DNA of 64,000 nucleotides from Molanna angustata (GCA_963576475.1 OY754970.1:37413447-37477446), one strand, 5' to 3'; counted from the stretch's first letter, positions 44,820 through 57,077 are shown. The notes: a model not told the origin generated them from the sequence alone. Translations and numbers: made by a program.

Positions 44820-45725
44820 TTAAGAGATAAGGTAGGATATATTAATTGGAGATGTATGAACAGTGTCGATAAAGTATTGATACAAACCACTGAAATTAGA
44901 CCGGTTATTGCGATTAAAAAACATATGGTCTAGAGTCTCCTCCTCTAGACCACACTCACCGATAGGGCTGCTAAATACATGAATTTTTAACAGGTGAGTA
45001 GCCACAATACAGTGACCAATTCTTATTCTCGTTAAACAGGAAATATCTCTTCTGGAAAACCCTCTTCCCTGAAACCAAGGTTTTGAGGGGATCGTGGGCT
45101 GGATTCTAGCATAGAACGATCCTGTTCGAATATGAGTCACTGACAGGTGATCATTCCGTCTACGCATCTTAAGGTTTTGGAGGGAACAAACGTAATCTAA
45201 AGTTGGGATCTGCAAATGGGATAGATTCATACCAGAAGGGGAATTTGATTTTGCTAATAAATCAGCTGTTTCATTACCTTCGATGCCAAGGTGGCCAGGA
45301 ATCCAGGCCAAGGATATGTCGTAATTATCAGATTTAAGTTTAAACAATTTGTATTTTATTGAACATAAAAGATAATCTAGAGGGTTAACAACGTTAGAAT
45401 AAATTTTTTGAAGTGCACTAAGAGAGTCTGACAAAATCACAGCATTAGATATTTTATATGATTCAATGTGGATCAAAGCCTGCTCAATGGCAAAACATTC
45501 GGCTGAGTAAATTGAAAATATTTTAGGGAGGAAGTAGGACGATTTAATGTTGGGTGCTGGAATAAACACCGAGGCACCGCAGGAGGTGTCAGGAAATTTC
45601 GAGCCATCTGTAAAAATTGTAAGAGAGCTGGGAAATTTCCTCATAATGACTTCCTTAAATTTAGAGTTAATCTCAGCTAAACTACGATTGCTCCAATACT
45701 TGTCGATTCCAATAGATAGGATCAC
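44820..45725 (-). pseudogene. LINE RNase H domain and C-terminus
   Basis: Contains the RNase H signature: 'LTIFTDGSKFPDTSCGASVF' (first Asp), 'SAECFAIEQALIHIES' (Glu), 'AVILSDSLSALQK' (Asp) and 'LAWIPGHLGIEGNETADLLA' (His/Asp). A C-terminal 'CGLEEETLDHMFFNRN' corresponds to the CCHC-like tail, partly lost. Open as a fragment of the parent ORF2. Confidence 0.85.
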
Positions 45726-45760
45726 AATGGACCAAAAGAAGAGGCCAAAAGCGGAATATT

Positions 45761-47429
45761 TTAAATAGGAAGCGTTGATCCTTTATCTAAATTGATGTTG
45801 GAAACAGATAGTTGATAGGTTTGAAAACTTTTTAGAGGAAATGGAATTGAGTTTGAGTTTCTATATCTAGTATTTTCATTTACTTTTAATAATTGTTGAA
45901 GCTTTTCTATGATCGGGTGATTAGAAAAATAAAGAGTTTTGGAAATGAATTTGTCCGATAAAAATTGTCGTCTTATTATTAGTATTCCACGCATTCCACT
46001 TGAAGAGCATTGATAGGAGAACTCTTCATCGCTCCCAAAATAATTCTCAATGACTTGGATTGAATCACGTTAAGTTTTTTAGTTAGGTGTTTAGGCAATG
46101 GGTCAAAGAGGGTTGATCCATAATCAAGATGACTACGTACAAGTGCATTAAACATTATTCTAAGAGTAGATGGGTGGGCACCCCACCATACTCTAGCTAC
46201 TGCTCTCACAATATGGAGACCTAATTCACATTTGGTCACAATTTTTTGAATGTGAGGTAACCAGGAAAGTTTGTGATCAAATAAATTAATATGATGCCGA
46301 GAAACTTATGTTGGGCGACAATTTCAAGAGGTTCATTTTCAAATTTAATTCATAAGGGGGGGATGAATCGCTTCCGAGAAAATATTAAAGACTTGCTTTT
46401 AGTAGATGATAGTTTCAAGCCATTATTGACTAGCCAAGAATTCAAATATTGTGGAGCACTTGAGATATGATGAGCTGCTTGAGTTAAATTGTTAAGAATG
46501 ATATAGATTATTATGTCGTCGGCAAAATACAGTCTTTTAATAAACAGTGGAATTGAAGTACCCATATCATAGGTATATATATATATTATATAAAATAGGG
46601 CTTATCACAGAACCTTGGGGCAGACCTCTCCATAATTTTCTTTTGAAAGTTTTAGAGGATTTTGAAATAATGATAGTTCTTTCAGTTAGGATATTAATAA
46701 TAAATTGAACCATTTTAGTTGGAATATTTATATTCAATAGCTTGTTTTTCAAATCATAAATGAGAACATCATCATAAGCCGATGAAATATCTAGAAACAC
46801 TGCAAGTAGATTTTGTTTGGTGTCTTGAGAGATTCGGATATCAGTCGTCAGGATACTAAGACTATCCAAGGTAGATTTCTTCTTTCGGAAGCCAAATTGG
46901 TTTGGAGATAGGATTGTATGATGTTCTACATACCAGTCTATTCGCTTCTTAATCAAATGCTCAATTACTTTTAACAAACATGATGATAATGCAATAGGGC
47001 GGTATGATGATACTTCCGATGCACTTTTCCCCGGTTTAATGACAGGAATAATAATTATCCAAACTTCCTGATGCTGGTCCATATGGATGATACCGGAGAG
47101 CAAGGCGATAAAGATTCACAGAAACTGCACCTGCCTGATCTTTTTTTCTTTTTGAGGATACGTTTAGCGTTCGCTTGAGCTTGTTTTGCTAAAAGATAGT
47201 TATCTAAAGCCAAATTTTTACGGTACCTATGAAAAGCTTTTTTACGAGCATGTACAATTTGGGAGCATTCTGAGTCCCACCATGAAACAGACTGAAATTG
47301 TTTTTTAGCTGGTGGTTTGTGTATCGGGATCGTTTTCTTAGCGGTTTCTAAGGCAACACTAGAAAAATTTTCACACAAATAACTTAAATCTGAGGGAAAT
47401 TTACTGGAATTTTCTAAATAACAATCCAA
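45761..47429 (-). pseudogene. LINE reverse transcriptase, frameshifted
   Basis: Pieces in different frames: 'SVSWWDSECSQIVHARKKAF' (connector), 'VIIIPVIKPGKSASEVSSYR' then PIALSSC (fingers), 'LDISSAYDDVLIYDL' (first catalytic Asp), 'GLPQGSVISPILYNIYI', 'LYFADDIIIYI' (catalytic DD), and the thumb with 'VWWGAHPSTLRIMFNALVRS'. At least four frame changes. Confidence 0.85.
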
Positions 47430-47990
47430 TTCAGTGGAAAAGTTATTCCAATTCAGACCTTTAGTGCGGAACTTTAATGCTGGAACAGAGGTTGAAGATT
47501 TATTTTTTGATAGTTTATTAAATTTAATAAGAATCGGAAAGTAGTCACTGGAGCGAGGATCATTTAGGACAGTCCATGAAAGTTTTGAAGCTAACTCATT
47601 GGAACAAAGAGATAGGTCGATGGCACTCTTTCTTTGGTGAGGGAGGGTGATACGGGTTGGGGAACCGTCATTAAGAAAACATAATTTGTTGGCGTTTATG
47701 AATTCTATGACATTATTGCCTGACCTGTTATTAGTTTCACTACCCCATGAGAAAGAATGTGCCTAAAATCACCTAAAATTAAATAGGGGGTGGAAGATTT
47801 GAAAGTTAGTTAGACCAATCTGTTTCAGAAAAGATTGATGTTGGAGGGACATATAAAGAAATTACAATGATATTGGAAATAATGGCTGAAAAAAATTGAC
47901 ATGGAGGAAATGGAGTGGCTTTCTAGTAGATAGATGAGATCTGATTTATTTGGTGATAGGCTTCTAATGTTCCACTGTAGTATTCTGTTT
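47430..47990 (-). pseudogene. LINE endonuclease remnant
   Basis: Starts with 'RILQWNIRSLSPNKSDL', the usual opening of the apurinic-type endonuclease, and ends 'DPRSSDYFPILIKFNK', the equivalent of the SDHxPI motif. The middle is shortened and frame-broken. Confidence 0.7.
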
Positions 47991-48937
47991 ATTTGGGGAG
48001 ACATGGTTAAGAAGAGAGATTAGGGGGGAAAGATAATCAGCACCGTTGTTCGGTAAATTGTTGTTGTTGCATAAAACTGTTATAAGAAGTGAAATAAGTG
48101 TTTGTATAAATGAGGAATTATCATTGTTCATAATATTAGAAAGTAGGGTTGAAGTAGAAGGAGAAGAATGACTATGATCATAATTTAGAGCACAACCGTT
48201 GGGTGACTGGCTTCTACTATTACCACGAAGCACGAAGGAATTGTGTAAGTTTTTGTCGAAGGCTGAGTGAAAAGTTGGTTTAGGGTTGACTGGTTTGAGG
48301 ATAGTCTTATGATAGGAAGTGGAAGCTGGTGGAGGAGATTGATAGAAGGTAGGAGCTGGTAGAGTAGATGGGGTATTATTATTGTTGATTAGAGAAGGAT
48401 TCGTAGATGCAATTTCCGCAAACGATTTTTTCACTGGAGGGATCAGTTTTGATGCTTGAAAGTATGATGTATTGTTGGTAGCCATAGATTCTTTAATATT
48501 TTTTTGTCTCATCAATTCCGGACAAAAAGCAATCTAATTGCTATATAGTTTCCTGTACAATTTATATATTTAGGATCATCAGGATTAGGACAATCTTCTA
48601 CCGAATGGTTATCACCACAGTTGAAGCAACGTTGCGGTGAACGACACATTGGCTTTGAGTGACCGAATCTACAGCAGTTGAAGCACTGGATAGTTGGGTA
48701 CTCATAAATTTCGACAGAGATGGAATTGTAAAATAGATAAATATGGGATGGAAAAATTTGGCCCGAAAAAGTTACAACTACTGACTGAGATGGTTTCCAT
48801 GTAATGACATTATTTAAATTTTCTTTATAATTCAAACGCCTCACTTTTACAACACTTCCCGCTCCCAGTGAGACATTTAAGGCTTCCAATATTTCAAGCT
48901 CGGTAAGATCTGTAGAAATGCCTCTAACAAGGCCCAT
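47964..48937 (-). pseudogene. LINE ORF1 (Gag-like) C-terminal part
   Basis: 48937-48512 encodes 'MGLVRGISTDLTELEILEAL' (after the P-like insertion) and two CCHC zinc knuckles, 'CFNCCRFGHSKPMC' and 'CFNCGDNHSVEDC', with a damaged third. 48515-47964 continues in another frame with a Ser/Pro/Asn-rich tail. Zinc knuckles bind the element's RNA in the related retrotransposons. Confidence 0.8.
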
Positions 48938-49033
48938 GCGGATTAAATTAAATGTAGGTATAAAAGCCTTGTACTTGCCATTTGTAAGTTTTTCTCATGG
49001 GGGTATAATAGGATGGAGGCGCCTTCAGTACAT

Positions 49034-51584
49034 TAAAAATGCAATCAAATTCCCTCATTTTGGAGTTTAGTCACAAGTTACAGTATTGACAACAAAATAT
49101 GTTATCCGAGCAAACTAGCGCGAACTTCATTCTTATTGTTTGCAACGCAAAATATTTCGTAAACATCTCGTTTTTTAACCTAAAAATATTATTGCTTCCA
49201 AAAATCGTTTTTTCTCTTTTTTCTAACTAATTATTGCAAAGAAAATGTCGAAAAGGTCTTGTGTGGTGAAATGTAGGAATAAAGGACACGGTATATCTTT
49301 TCACTCGTAAGTATTGAAACTAACCTACTATATTTAACGTAATATTGCGTGTCCAACTGGCCATGGTTAAATTATAGTTATTTTTTTGAATGATTCGTTC
49401 TTAATGATTTAATATTAAGAACGATATAATTATTTGTAATAGTTTCTTAAAATTTTACTTTTTTTCTATTTCATTGGTTTTGTAAATTGTGGATAAGACC
49501 GTAATCCGCCATTATATTGTAATATGTTTTGGGCACAATTTGAGAAAAAACATAATTTGTATTCACTGTTAATGCTTTTTCAATCATTTTGTCACATATT
49601 TGTAATGTTTTTATATTGTCACCAAATATTTTATTAATGATTTAAGATAATTGAGCATGTCAATCACATCACATATATCCGCTGCGATATTAGCCGCCAT
49701 ATTTCATTCGACCGTAGAGTTGGGCATTGGACATGAATTTATTTTCAATATTTATTTTCTAATAATTTTTCTGCAAATTCAAAATTTTATTTGTTTATTT
49801 ATTTAAATCCACATTAACATACAAAAATAACAACAATACAATAGTGCAACATAGTACAGTTGAATTATGAAAAATAGACAATTTTGAATATGTTGGCACT
49901 GACAAAATGAATACCTACAAGTTACTGGCGTTATTATTTTATATTTCTTGTGAAACGGGATTTCATATTATTAAAATAATCTTATACGCACTTTATTTAT
50001 TAATTTTATTTTATCTGACATCTTTAAGTATTACACAATATTGTTAATGTTTTTATTTTATATTTATAATGTTTTTAATTTATTTATGTAAATGGACGTG
50101 AAAAACATGTGTAATTTTTACAGATTTCCAAAAAATCCAGCTCTTAGAGCTTTGTGGATTGCCGCTGTCAATCGTCCTCCAAATTGGCAACCATCTTCAA
50201 GCACAGTCATTTGTTCAAAGCATTTCAGAGATGATGAAATTGACCGAAGTGGTTATAAAAGAAAAATTAAGAATAATGTTGTCTCTTCAATTTTCTCTCA
50301 ATTAGATACTGTTTGTCCTGAAGTAAGTTGATAGTTTTTTTTCTGACTTAGTACTTATCATATTATGTGTTTATTAAATATTACTTATTTGTTCTGTTTC
50401 GGACTTTTTTGTAAATTTTATATACCTAGAAGTTTTTAAATATCCTTACCTATATACTTATTGAATCATTATTTTGATATACGTTATTAAATTTTATAAA
50501 TACACTTGCGGACATTCTTAATTTACATTGATTTTTTTTTTCAGATAACTTCACCCATCCTTCTTGAACCTTCGGTGCCTAGTTGTTCATCATCAAATCC
50601 AACATTGCCTGAAAATGATATTTCTATGCAGGACACTCCAAGAAAAATACGTTTAAAGAGAGAGCTGTTCGTTCACATATACTTGATAAAAATCGAAAAA
50701 AGAAAATCAAGGTATTACAAAAAAAAGTATGGAGAAAATGTAAACAAGTCACTAATTTGAAAAATATAGAACCGATGGATTTTTTTTAATAAAGCTTGGT
50801 ATCTAAAAAAATATGCATTTTTTAATATATATCCCCTTTACTGTAAATCATTTAAAGTTGCTAAGACCACCATAACATCTGATTTCCGCCAGGAGAAATT
50901 AATCAAAAATAATTAATCATATAAATCATGAAGATATGATACTAATAATTTTTGTATTTAAAAAAACATTTAAATTAGTAAACTATCAAGTTGTAAACAC
51001 GACAAAATGACATCTAATTAATTTCAGAAAAAAATATCAATTATAATTTAGTATGTAATAATCATTGTCTTATCATACATTAATGAGTCAAACAATAAAT
51101 GATGAATTTTTTTGCTCTACTGTAAAATTGCCGATTTTGACATAGTAAGGTTTCAAACGAATTCATGGACAGGCAGACTGACATGAATTTAGCCGTGCAC
51201 AAACATGTGCAAAACGAATCTTACGAGGTCTACTTTATTTATATGCAGATGAATGATCCTAATTATTTAATAATCAAAGTTAAATATATGAGACATTTTT
51301 TGTAGAAAATGACATTTATTATAATATGCTTTATCATAATTGTAAATTGAAAAAGATTTATGCTTGTTCATTTATCATATTTGTAAATTGAAAAATATTC
51401 AATTTTAAAATAATATTTGTCTGAATTGAGCCCATCTCTAACTTCAGGGTCATTTGCTTACTTCAATATTGCCACTAAAAAAAAATTGCCATTAGATAAA
51501 AAAAGTACTTATTTTATACTTATTGTTGTCAGAACTGTAACTTGTGACTAAACTCACAAATGAGGGAATTTGATTGCATTTTTA
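49034..51584 (+). mobile_element. P-element-like THAP transposon inside LINE ORF1
   Basis: The termini are 61-bp inverted repeats with about four mismatches: left 'taaaaatgcaatcaaattcc' (49034), right its complement ending 51584. It splits the ORF1 of the surrounding LINE: protein frames continue on both sides. The 8-bp flanks CAGTACAT and CTGTAAAG agree at five positions, a tentative target duplication of the size P elements make. The interior encodes a short THAP gene only, so it is a deletion derivative without a transposase catalytic core. Confidence 0.8.
49245..50760 (+). pseudogene. THAP-domain gene of the P-like transposon
   Basis: Three exons with GT-AG borders: 49245-49306, 50124-50322, 50545-50760. 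The joined frame starts MSKRSCVVKCRNKG and forms a THAP zinc finger: C-x3-C, then W in 'LRALWIAAVNRP', then CSKHF (C..H), and the closing 'NNVVSSIF'. THAP domains bind DNA as C2CH fingers; P-element transposases carry one at the N-terminus. Exon 3 begins a 'TPRKIRLKRE' linker, but from the GAGAGAG run (50657-50664) the family's expected basic coiled coil ('KIKVLQKKVWRKCKQV') lies in the next frame. This is a probable one-base slip. AATAAA follows at 50789. Confidence 0.8.
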
Positions 51585-52086
51585 CTGTAAAGATTATAAG
51601 GTATGGGCGGCCCCTTGGTTTTTCTATATTTAAGACAAAATCATTGGCGAATTTATAACTTTTAAATTCAAAGCGTATTTTATGTCTACCTTCTGATTTT
51701 ATTGAGCCATTTATAATGCCGCGAATAAAATTGTTCCCAAAAACAAACTTTCCGAAATCTAAAGGGTTTATTATTTTTCCTTGTTCTATTCTCTGTACAT
51801 ATACTATAAAAGGAGCACTTGACTTTTCTGAGTAAAGAAGGTGGGATTCGACAGTAGGGAGCGAATTATGTATGGAATTATTTTGCATTGAAGTTGTGGG
51901 CGTACTTTGTTTTAAAAGTTTTGAATTTTGGTCTTTGTTAGAAAGAACTGTGCGAGATTTTCGTTTTCGATTTGATAGAACGAGAGAAATTTGTCTAGTA
52001 TCCGATTCATACAATCTATCAATGTCATCGATCAACAAATTATCGGACTCAGGCGGAGGATCTGAAGGTTTGGTTATTTCCTTCAT
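51560..52086 (-). pseudogene. LINE ORF1 N-terminal part
   Basis: ATG at 52086, MKEITKPSDPPPESD..., Ser/Thr-rich, then a folded-looking part ('PFIVYVQRIEQGKIINPLDF', 'GRHKIRFEFKSYKFANDFV') resembling the RNA-binding region of Gag-like ORF1 proteins. The frame runs into the P-like element at 51584 and resumes past 49030 on the other side. Confidence 0.7.
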
Positions 52087-52284
52087 CTTACAACATACAC
52101 AATTAACTATTTACGACAAAAAATTAACAAGTATAATACAGCAAACAAAATATAAATTAAAATTAAGATAAATTCTATTAAGAAAAAATGAAACAAAAAA
52201 TCTTAGCTCTCAGTTGAACAGGTAGGTAGATATTATTGTCGTCCGCATAGCACAGAGAACACAACACTGCACGATTCGAACTCC

Positions 52285-52480
52285 GAGGCTTTCTATTGGT
52301 GGATGGTAGAACGCGCCCTGCCGCGCGGTGGAGTAGTTCCTCCCTCGTTGTCTCCAGCGGTGAACGCAGTAGTTAATTTTTGAACTAGTATCTAGTGGAC
52401 GCTCGGCCGGGATAGAATAATTTTAACTCATGCGTACGAAAGAGAACTTATATATTTTTTAAAACGTCAACAGTAAATTA
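52285..52480 (+). repeat. Diverged LTR-like repeat, part 2
   Basis: Continuation of 44353-44641 after the LINE: 'ctattggtggatggtagaac' plus GC-rich 'cgccctgccgcgcggtgg'. An inverted copy lies at about 56030-56235. Confidence 0.6.
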
Positions 52481-52614
52481 ATGACCAAAATTGTTATAAA
52501 AAATGTAAATTAATGTCAAAATTGTTTACGTTAAAACCTAATGCATTGAATGCCTCACGTTAGATAGCGCCAAATTATTAAAAATGGTATAAAGACGTTC
52601 CAAATAGTAAATAA

Positions 52615-52870
52615 TTGCTGAACGCTGTCTCTGAAAATAAAAATCTTATAAACCATAATCGGCTGTCATGTGCCTGAAAAGACTTATACATTAAAATACA
52701 GGCATAGCGAAAAGGACATATAACTGGAAAGATCTTACCAAACTGCTCTCTAACGACTGCTAACGAAACACTTACACTACACTATCACTTAATTACTTTT
52801 TTTTATAAATTACAACTTAAAACCACCCCCGTTGCTAATGGCATCTGAAAGAAATTCTATTATTAAAGAA
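52615..52870 (-). repeat. LTR-family fragment
   Basis: Minus-strand piece matching the middle of the LTRs at 42380-42640: 'aaccataatcggctg' and 'gaaaagatcttacc'-type landmarks ('ggaaagatcttaccaaactg'). Strongly diverged. Confidence 0.65.
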
Positions 52871-53924
52871 GAAGTTGGTTTCCCTCACCACACGGGACAG
52901 CAGGCCCTGTTTCGGTGCTACTGCACCCTTGTCCCCAAATCAACAAAGCGTAACGAGTCTGGTTAATATGAAAAATAAAAATAAATGCGAGTCAACTTAT
53001 TGAAATTTAGTATATACTCTACACTTTGTGATTGGAGGACCCTACCTATGTGAGCCACCCTCTGCAAAGGCCTCCGCAGTCACAATATTGGTTATTATGG
53101 ATACAAAAGTAAAAATACAGTCAACAACAAAATGAGGATTGCTAAGTGACCTGATTTGCCCCGTTTCGAGATGTAGGGCCAAGTTCTGCTTGTAGATGGG
53201 GGGCTGGATCCTTTTACTTCGCAGGTCAGTCCGAAGGTTTTGTATATTCCCTGATTCAGTCCTAGTTCACACCTTAGGCAGCTGGGCAAAGTCCTTTTTC
53301 CTTCTTTTTTCAAATTTTAAATATACGAACTTCTGTGCCCGGTTGAAAACCAGCGTTGCCACACTGTTAAATCAAAACTCCCTAAAAAAGAAAAAAACAT
53401 TCCCTCAAGAAAAAAATACGATCTAGGTAAGTACCCACAAAGTTGGGACGGTGGATTTTCCTCGCAGCCGAGGAGACCATCAAGGCGGCCCAGTATCAAA
53501 ACAATTTGTTTCCGCCAAAAATAGTTTAAATCGATGTCAGATATCTTAAGAAATATGTAATATGTACACAGAACAGAGAATCTAGTCGCGAATTTACTGC
53601 CGCCAGAAAGAGATGAACTATATACGTGTAAAAAGAACAGGTTCTGCTTAGGTTGGTTGTGAGAGCGAATTTTCGGCTCAACACGTTAAAAATATCATTT
53701 CATTCGAGTTTCTTCCGTCAGAAAGAGATGTATGTCGCGACCTCTCCTGTTCGCGTTATTTTTATTTAAATTCGGCGCCAAATCAGCTGACCACAAACAA
53801 ACATTTATGATAAAATAGTGTGTGAAAATTAAAGTGTAAGAAAAAAAAATTGACAATAATAACATAACCTCCAAAATGTGACATTTACGAGTGAAAAATT
53901 TTGGACAGTCGAAATTAGACACGC
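52871..53924. repeat. GC-rich repeat family C, further modules
   Basis: Contains 'gtaagtacccacaaagttgg' with 'acggtggattttcctcgcag' (53428-53466), parallel to 6669-6725, and 'gcaaaggcctccgcagtcac' (53064). No ORF with recognised domains. Confidence 0.4.
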
Positions 53925-54335
53925 GTCGTGTCGACACGGACCGCGCTCACTGCGGCCAGAGCAGCTGCAAACCGCACCAGAGGGTGTCGGTTAGGCTCGC
54001 TCCACATCGACAGCCATGGATGTGACACCTGGAGTGCCGAGATGGATCAGCGCACAACCACTCGGCGAGAGCGCCGCTTTCCTGGACCGAAGCGGGTGCT
54101 GAGTTTGGAAAGTGTTCCAAACGCAGTTGGGTCGCGCTGGACCCTGGAGCAACGGCCTGCATCTCCTTGAGACTCGCGCCGCCGCTGTTCGCTCCCGCCA
54201 GTCACCCAACCGGCATCTGCCGGACCCGAGGTTGCTGTCGCCGATAGCCTTGCCCCTTCGCCCATCGACGACGATCAATTCCGGCATTGGCGGTGCATCA
54301 GCACGCCCATGGCCGAGAAGAGGAAATTAGGTGTG
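53925..54335. other. GC-rich island of unknown origin
   Basis: About 400 bp of clearly higher GC in an AT-rich setting, with overlapping ORFs of 70-98 codons on both strands, none with a recognised motif. Several short open frames are expected in GC-rich DNA. It may be a promoter-like or leader region of a retroelement (a GC-rich repeat follows at 54777) or a foreign fragment; I cannot decide. Confidence 0.35.
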
Positions 54336-54990
54336 CCCCAGAAAACTATATACTTATATGTGACAATTTGTTTTTCTCCGTGTGACAATAATTCGGCTGT
54401 GTTGTTTTTAAGTTATTTATCTTATTTTATTCATTTTAACGTGTGACGTCCAATATTGACTATCTATCTTAATTTGTGACGTCCTAATTTATTGACAATT
54501 TTATTTATTTAATTTATTAGACACTTTAATCATTTTATCTTGTGACATAAACGTTCTGACGTTTGAAAAGTAATATTATTGGACCAGGGTTGTATTTGAA
54601 ATGAACATGTGAATATATTAATTAAAATGAACATCTTATCTACATGAAACATTCGAAAAAAGTGAGCTCTACCTCCAAGCCTCTTGGGAGGAGGGTATCA
54701 TGTACTTATATATCCATGTACGTGTAATAAGGACAAAATATAAACGAACAAAGTCGCGTCGTCAGAAAGAAATGCACTTGACACCAAACACCGAGCGTGG
54801 TCCAGAGACTCGGTGGGCTATGCCGCTAGTCAGCTCCGGTCAGCACCCAGCGCCTATGTACAGTGAGGAGGAGGAGACGTGAGGCGTCCGTCCCAATAGG
54901 TCATCATGGCTCCTGGAAGCAGATATCGACCGTGCCGAGAGACATCGGTCGGGCTCTTATTTCGACATCACTCACCACTTACTCTGACGT
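54336..54990. repeat. AT-rich spacer ending in a GC-rich repeat C block
   Basis: 54336-54770 has several 'tgtgacgtcc'-like short repeats and no gene. 54777-54888 repeats the block at 5941-6045 ('agtcagctccggtcagcacc'). Confidence 0.5.
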
Positions 54991-55034
54991 CTTTTAAAAC
55001 AATCACCCCTAAGATAAAAAAATAATAATAACCA

Positions 55035-56540
55035 AAATATATGTGTTCATATTCCAGGAACCTGTTAGTTACATTTTACATTTTAAATTTATTTTCAATA
55101 TAAAAGGTAATGTTTAAATATATGAACAAGGCCTGGGGGGGCCGCTATAATCCGTTCCTAGAATTAATAGTAGAAATACATTAGGCCAAAGTAAAATAAT
55201 GGTTATTGAGTTTCTTTGATATCATATTGGGTAATTATTTACAAGTGGTATAAGTCTTCAATTTTGCTGAATTTTTTTCTATAGATAGATAAAATTGTTA
55301 TCGCATATAACAAAGAAGAGCGTTGATAAAGGTGTTTACATGCCGGCTAGTCAATACAATAATTAAATATGGTGGAGACGAAAGAACGTGTTGAGCGTAT
55401 AAAATAAAACAATGCTTAAATTGACAGAAATACACGCGTAATAGTAATTATCGGTTAATAAAAATTGCTGTAAAATTAAAAAGAAAATAAATTAGAAAAA
55501 CCAGTGATGACGGCCGCTGAAAAGAATTATTAAATACAGGAAATACACGTGGAACAGAGAATAATAGTGCTGAAAAGAATAATCAAATACATGAAATGCA
55601 CGTGTAATATTGATGACAATTTTGCTAAAATGAATAACGAAACGAAACGTTCAGAGCAAAGAAAACAAATAATAATAAATCAGAAAGATCTTACCAACCG
55701 CTGCTCTCGTTCCGGGTCTATAGATGAAACACTTACACTACATAATATCACTTTTTATTAATTGAAAATAACTTAAAACTATCTTAAATTCACCCCTCGT
55801 TGGATATATGGACCTGAAACACACTTATTCACTATTATACGATTATTTAAGTTATGTTTATTCTTAAAAGTTATTTTTAATAGTAACTTAAACTATCTTA
55901 AATTCACCCCTCGTTGGTTATGTATGGACCTGAAACACACTTATGCACTACCATGCAAATATGAAATTTAATGCTGAGCTTCAAGCAGACGCCTCGCAGA
56001 GATAAGATTTTCTCTTTCAACGTTCGCGGTCTACGTTTGTTTTAAAAAATATATATAAGTTATCTTTCGTACGCGTGAGTTAAAATTCGTCTATCCCGAC
56101 CAAGCGTCCACTCAAATACTGATTCAAACCAGCTATCGCGTCCACCGCTGGAGACGGGGGGGGGGGGGAGGAGCTACCCCACCGCGCGGCGGGGCGCGTT
56201 CTACCATCTACCAATAGGAAGCCTCCATTTCACCTACCAAGTTAGAAAGTATAAAGTTCCAGGAATATGCATTGAATATAAAATTATTAGAAATGACATA
56301 TTTACAAAATATAAGCATTGTTTAAACACATTGAGGACCCAAAGACCCGTTAATATGATAAAACCATTATAAGAGAAAGTTTTCCAAGAATCAAGGTATT
56401 TTGTTGAAACAAAATAATAGATGTCTGGCTTCTATGCTACCATAACCCATGGTAATATTTTGATCATAATACCTATGTATATATCAACCTCATATTGCAC
56501 TGAAATATATCGATCACAATACTTATGGAAATATTGTGAA
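55035..56540 (-). repeat. LTR-family fragments with a secondary insertion
   Basis: 55039-55229 and 56490-56536 are the two halves of one LTR 5' end on the minus strand. They are separated by 55230-56489 and bordered by the direct 8-mer TCATATTG (55222-55229, 56490-56497). The intervening segment includes further LTR-like pieces (55680-55960, with an internal 110-bp repeat around 'aattcacccctcgttgg') and the inverted counterpart of 44353-44641 plus 52285-52480. Confidence 0.6.
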
Positions 56541-57077
56541 TAATTTTTTTTTGCCAAATGTTTCAATATTTTGTATTCGAACCGTACGCAACATAAATGA
56601 AAATTTACTTTCTCCTATATTCTATGCTTTGAAATTAAATATTTTATCTATGGTTGTTGCACGTAATCCGTATTTACGATTGTTTGTAATTTTCGTGGGA
56701 TGCGTGATTGAAAATAGCTATTGATAGCAATTGAGCTTTTATGTAGATCAGATACGTGCTGTTTTATATCTCTCTGTTATTTACGAAACATTTGTTTAGT
56801 TAATTGTACTATAATGTAGTTATTGTAATTTAATTAAGTGTTCGACCCTGGTTTTGGTAATACCAGGAAATGCTATGATTCAACATCCAGTAAATGAGTG
56901 AAAAACAATGACTAATAAGGATATTTATTATATTTCAAGTTCAAAGTGTACTTCGAACATCCAACCTAGTGGAATTATTGTTGCAAACTGAAACGCAAAT
57001 TCTATATATCTGTCAAATGAGATGAGAATGTTGGTTAATTTTGAGTGCTATTCATGTTGAAATAAAAAAAAATAATC
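56541..57077 (+). other. Upstream region of the PI3K gene
   Basis: AT-rich, no repeat recognised; presumably 5' UTR and promoter of the gene starting at 57078. No clear TATA or initiator could be assigned. Confidence 0.35.

Larger units (their letters stand above)
44642..52284 (-). mobile_element. I/Jockey-like LINE, full structure but broken
   Basis: Flanked by an 11-bp duplication with one mismatch (GAGGCTTCCTA at 44631, GAGGCTTTCTA at 52285). Minus-strand order: 5' UTR, ORF1 start (52086), ORF1 end with zinc knuckles (48937-48512), a Ser/Asn-rich segment, endonuclease scraps (47990-47430), RT (47430-46250), RNase H (45725-44820), poly(A) at 44642-44650. About 5.1 kb without the P-like element at 49034-51584. 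Several frameshifts and stops make it inactive. Confidence 0.85.

Noticed and set aside
53928..54330. Protein-coding gene in the GC-rich island
   Set aside because: Overlapping open frames on both strands are expected from base composition; none has a motif, a splice pattern or codon bias that singles it out.
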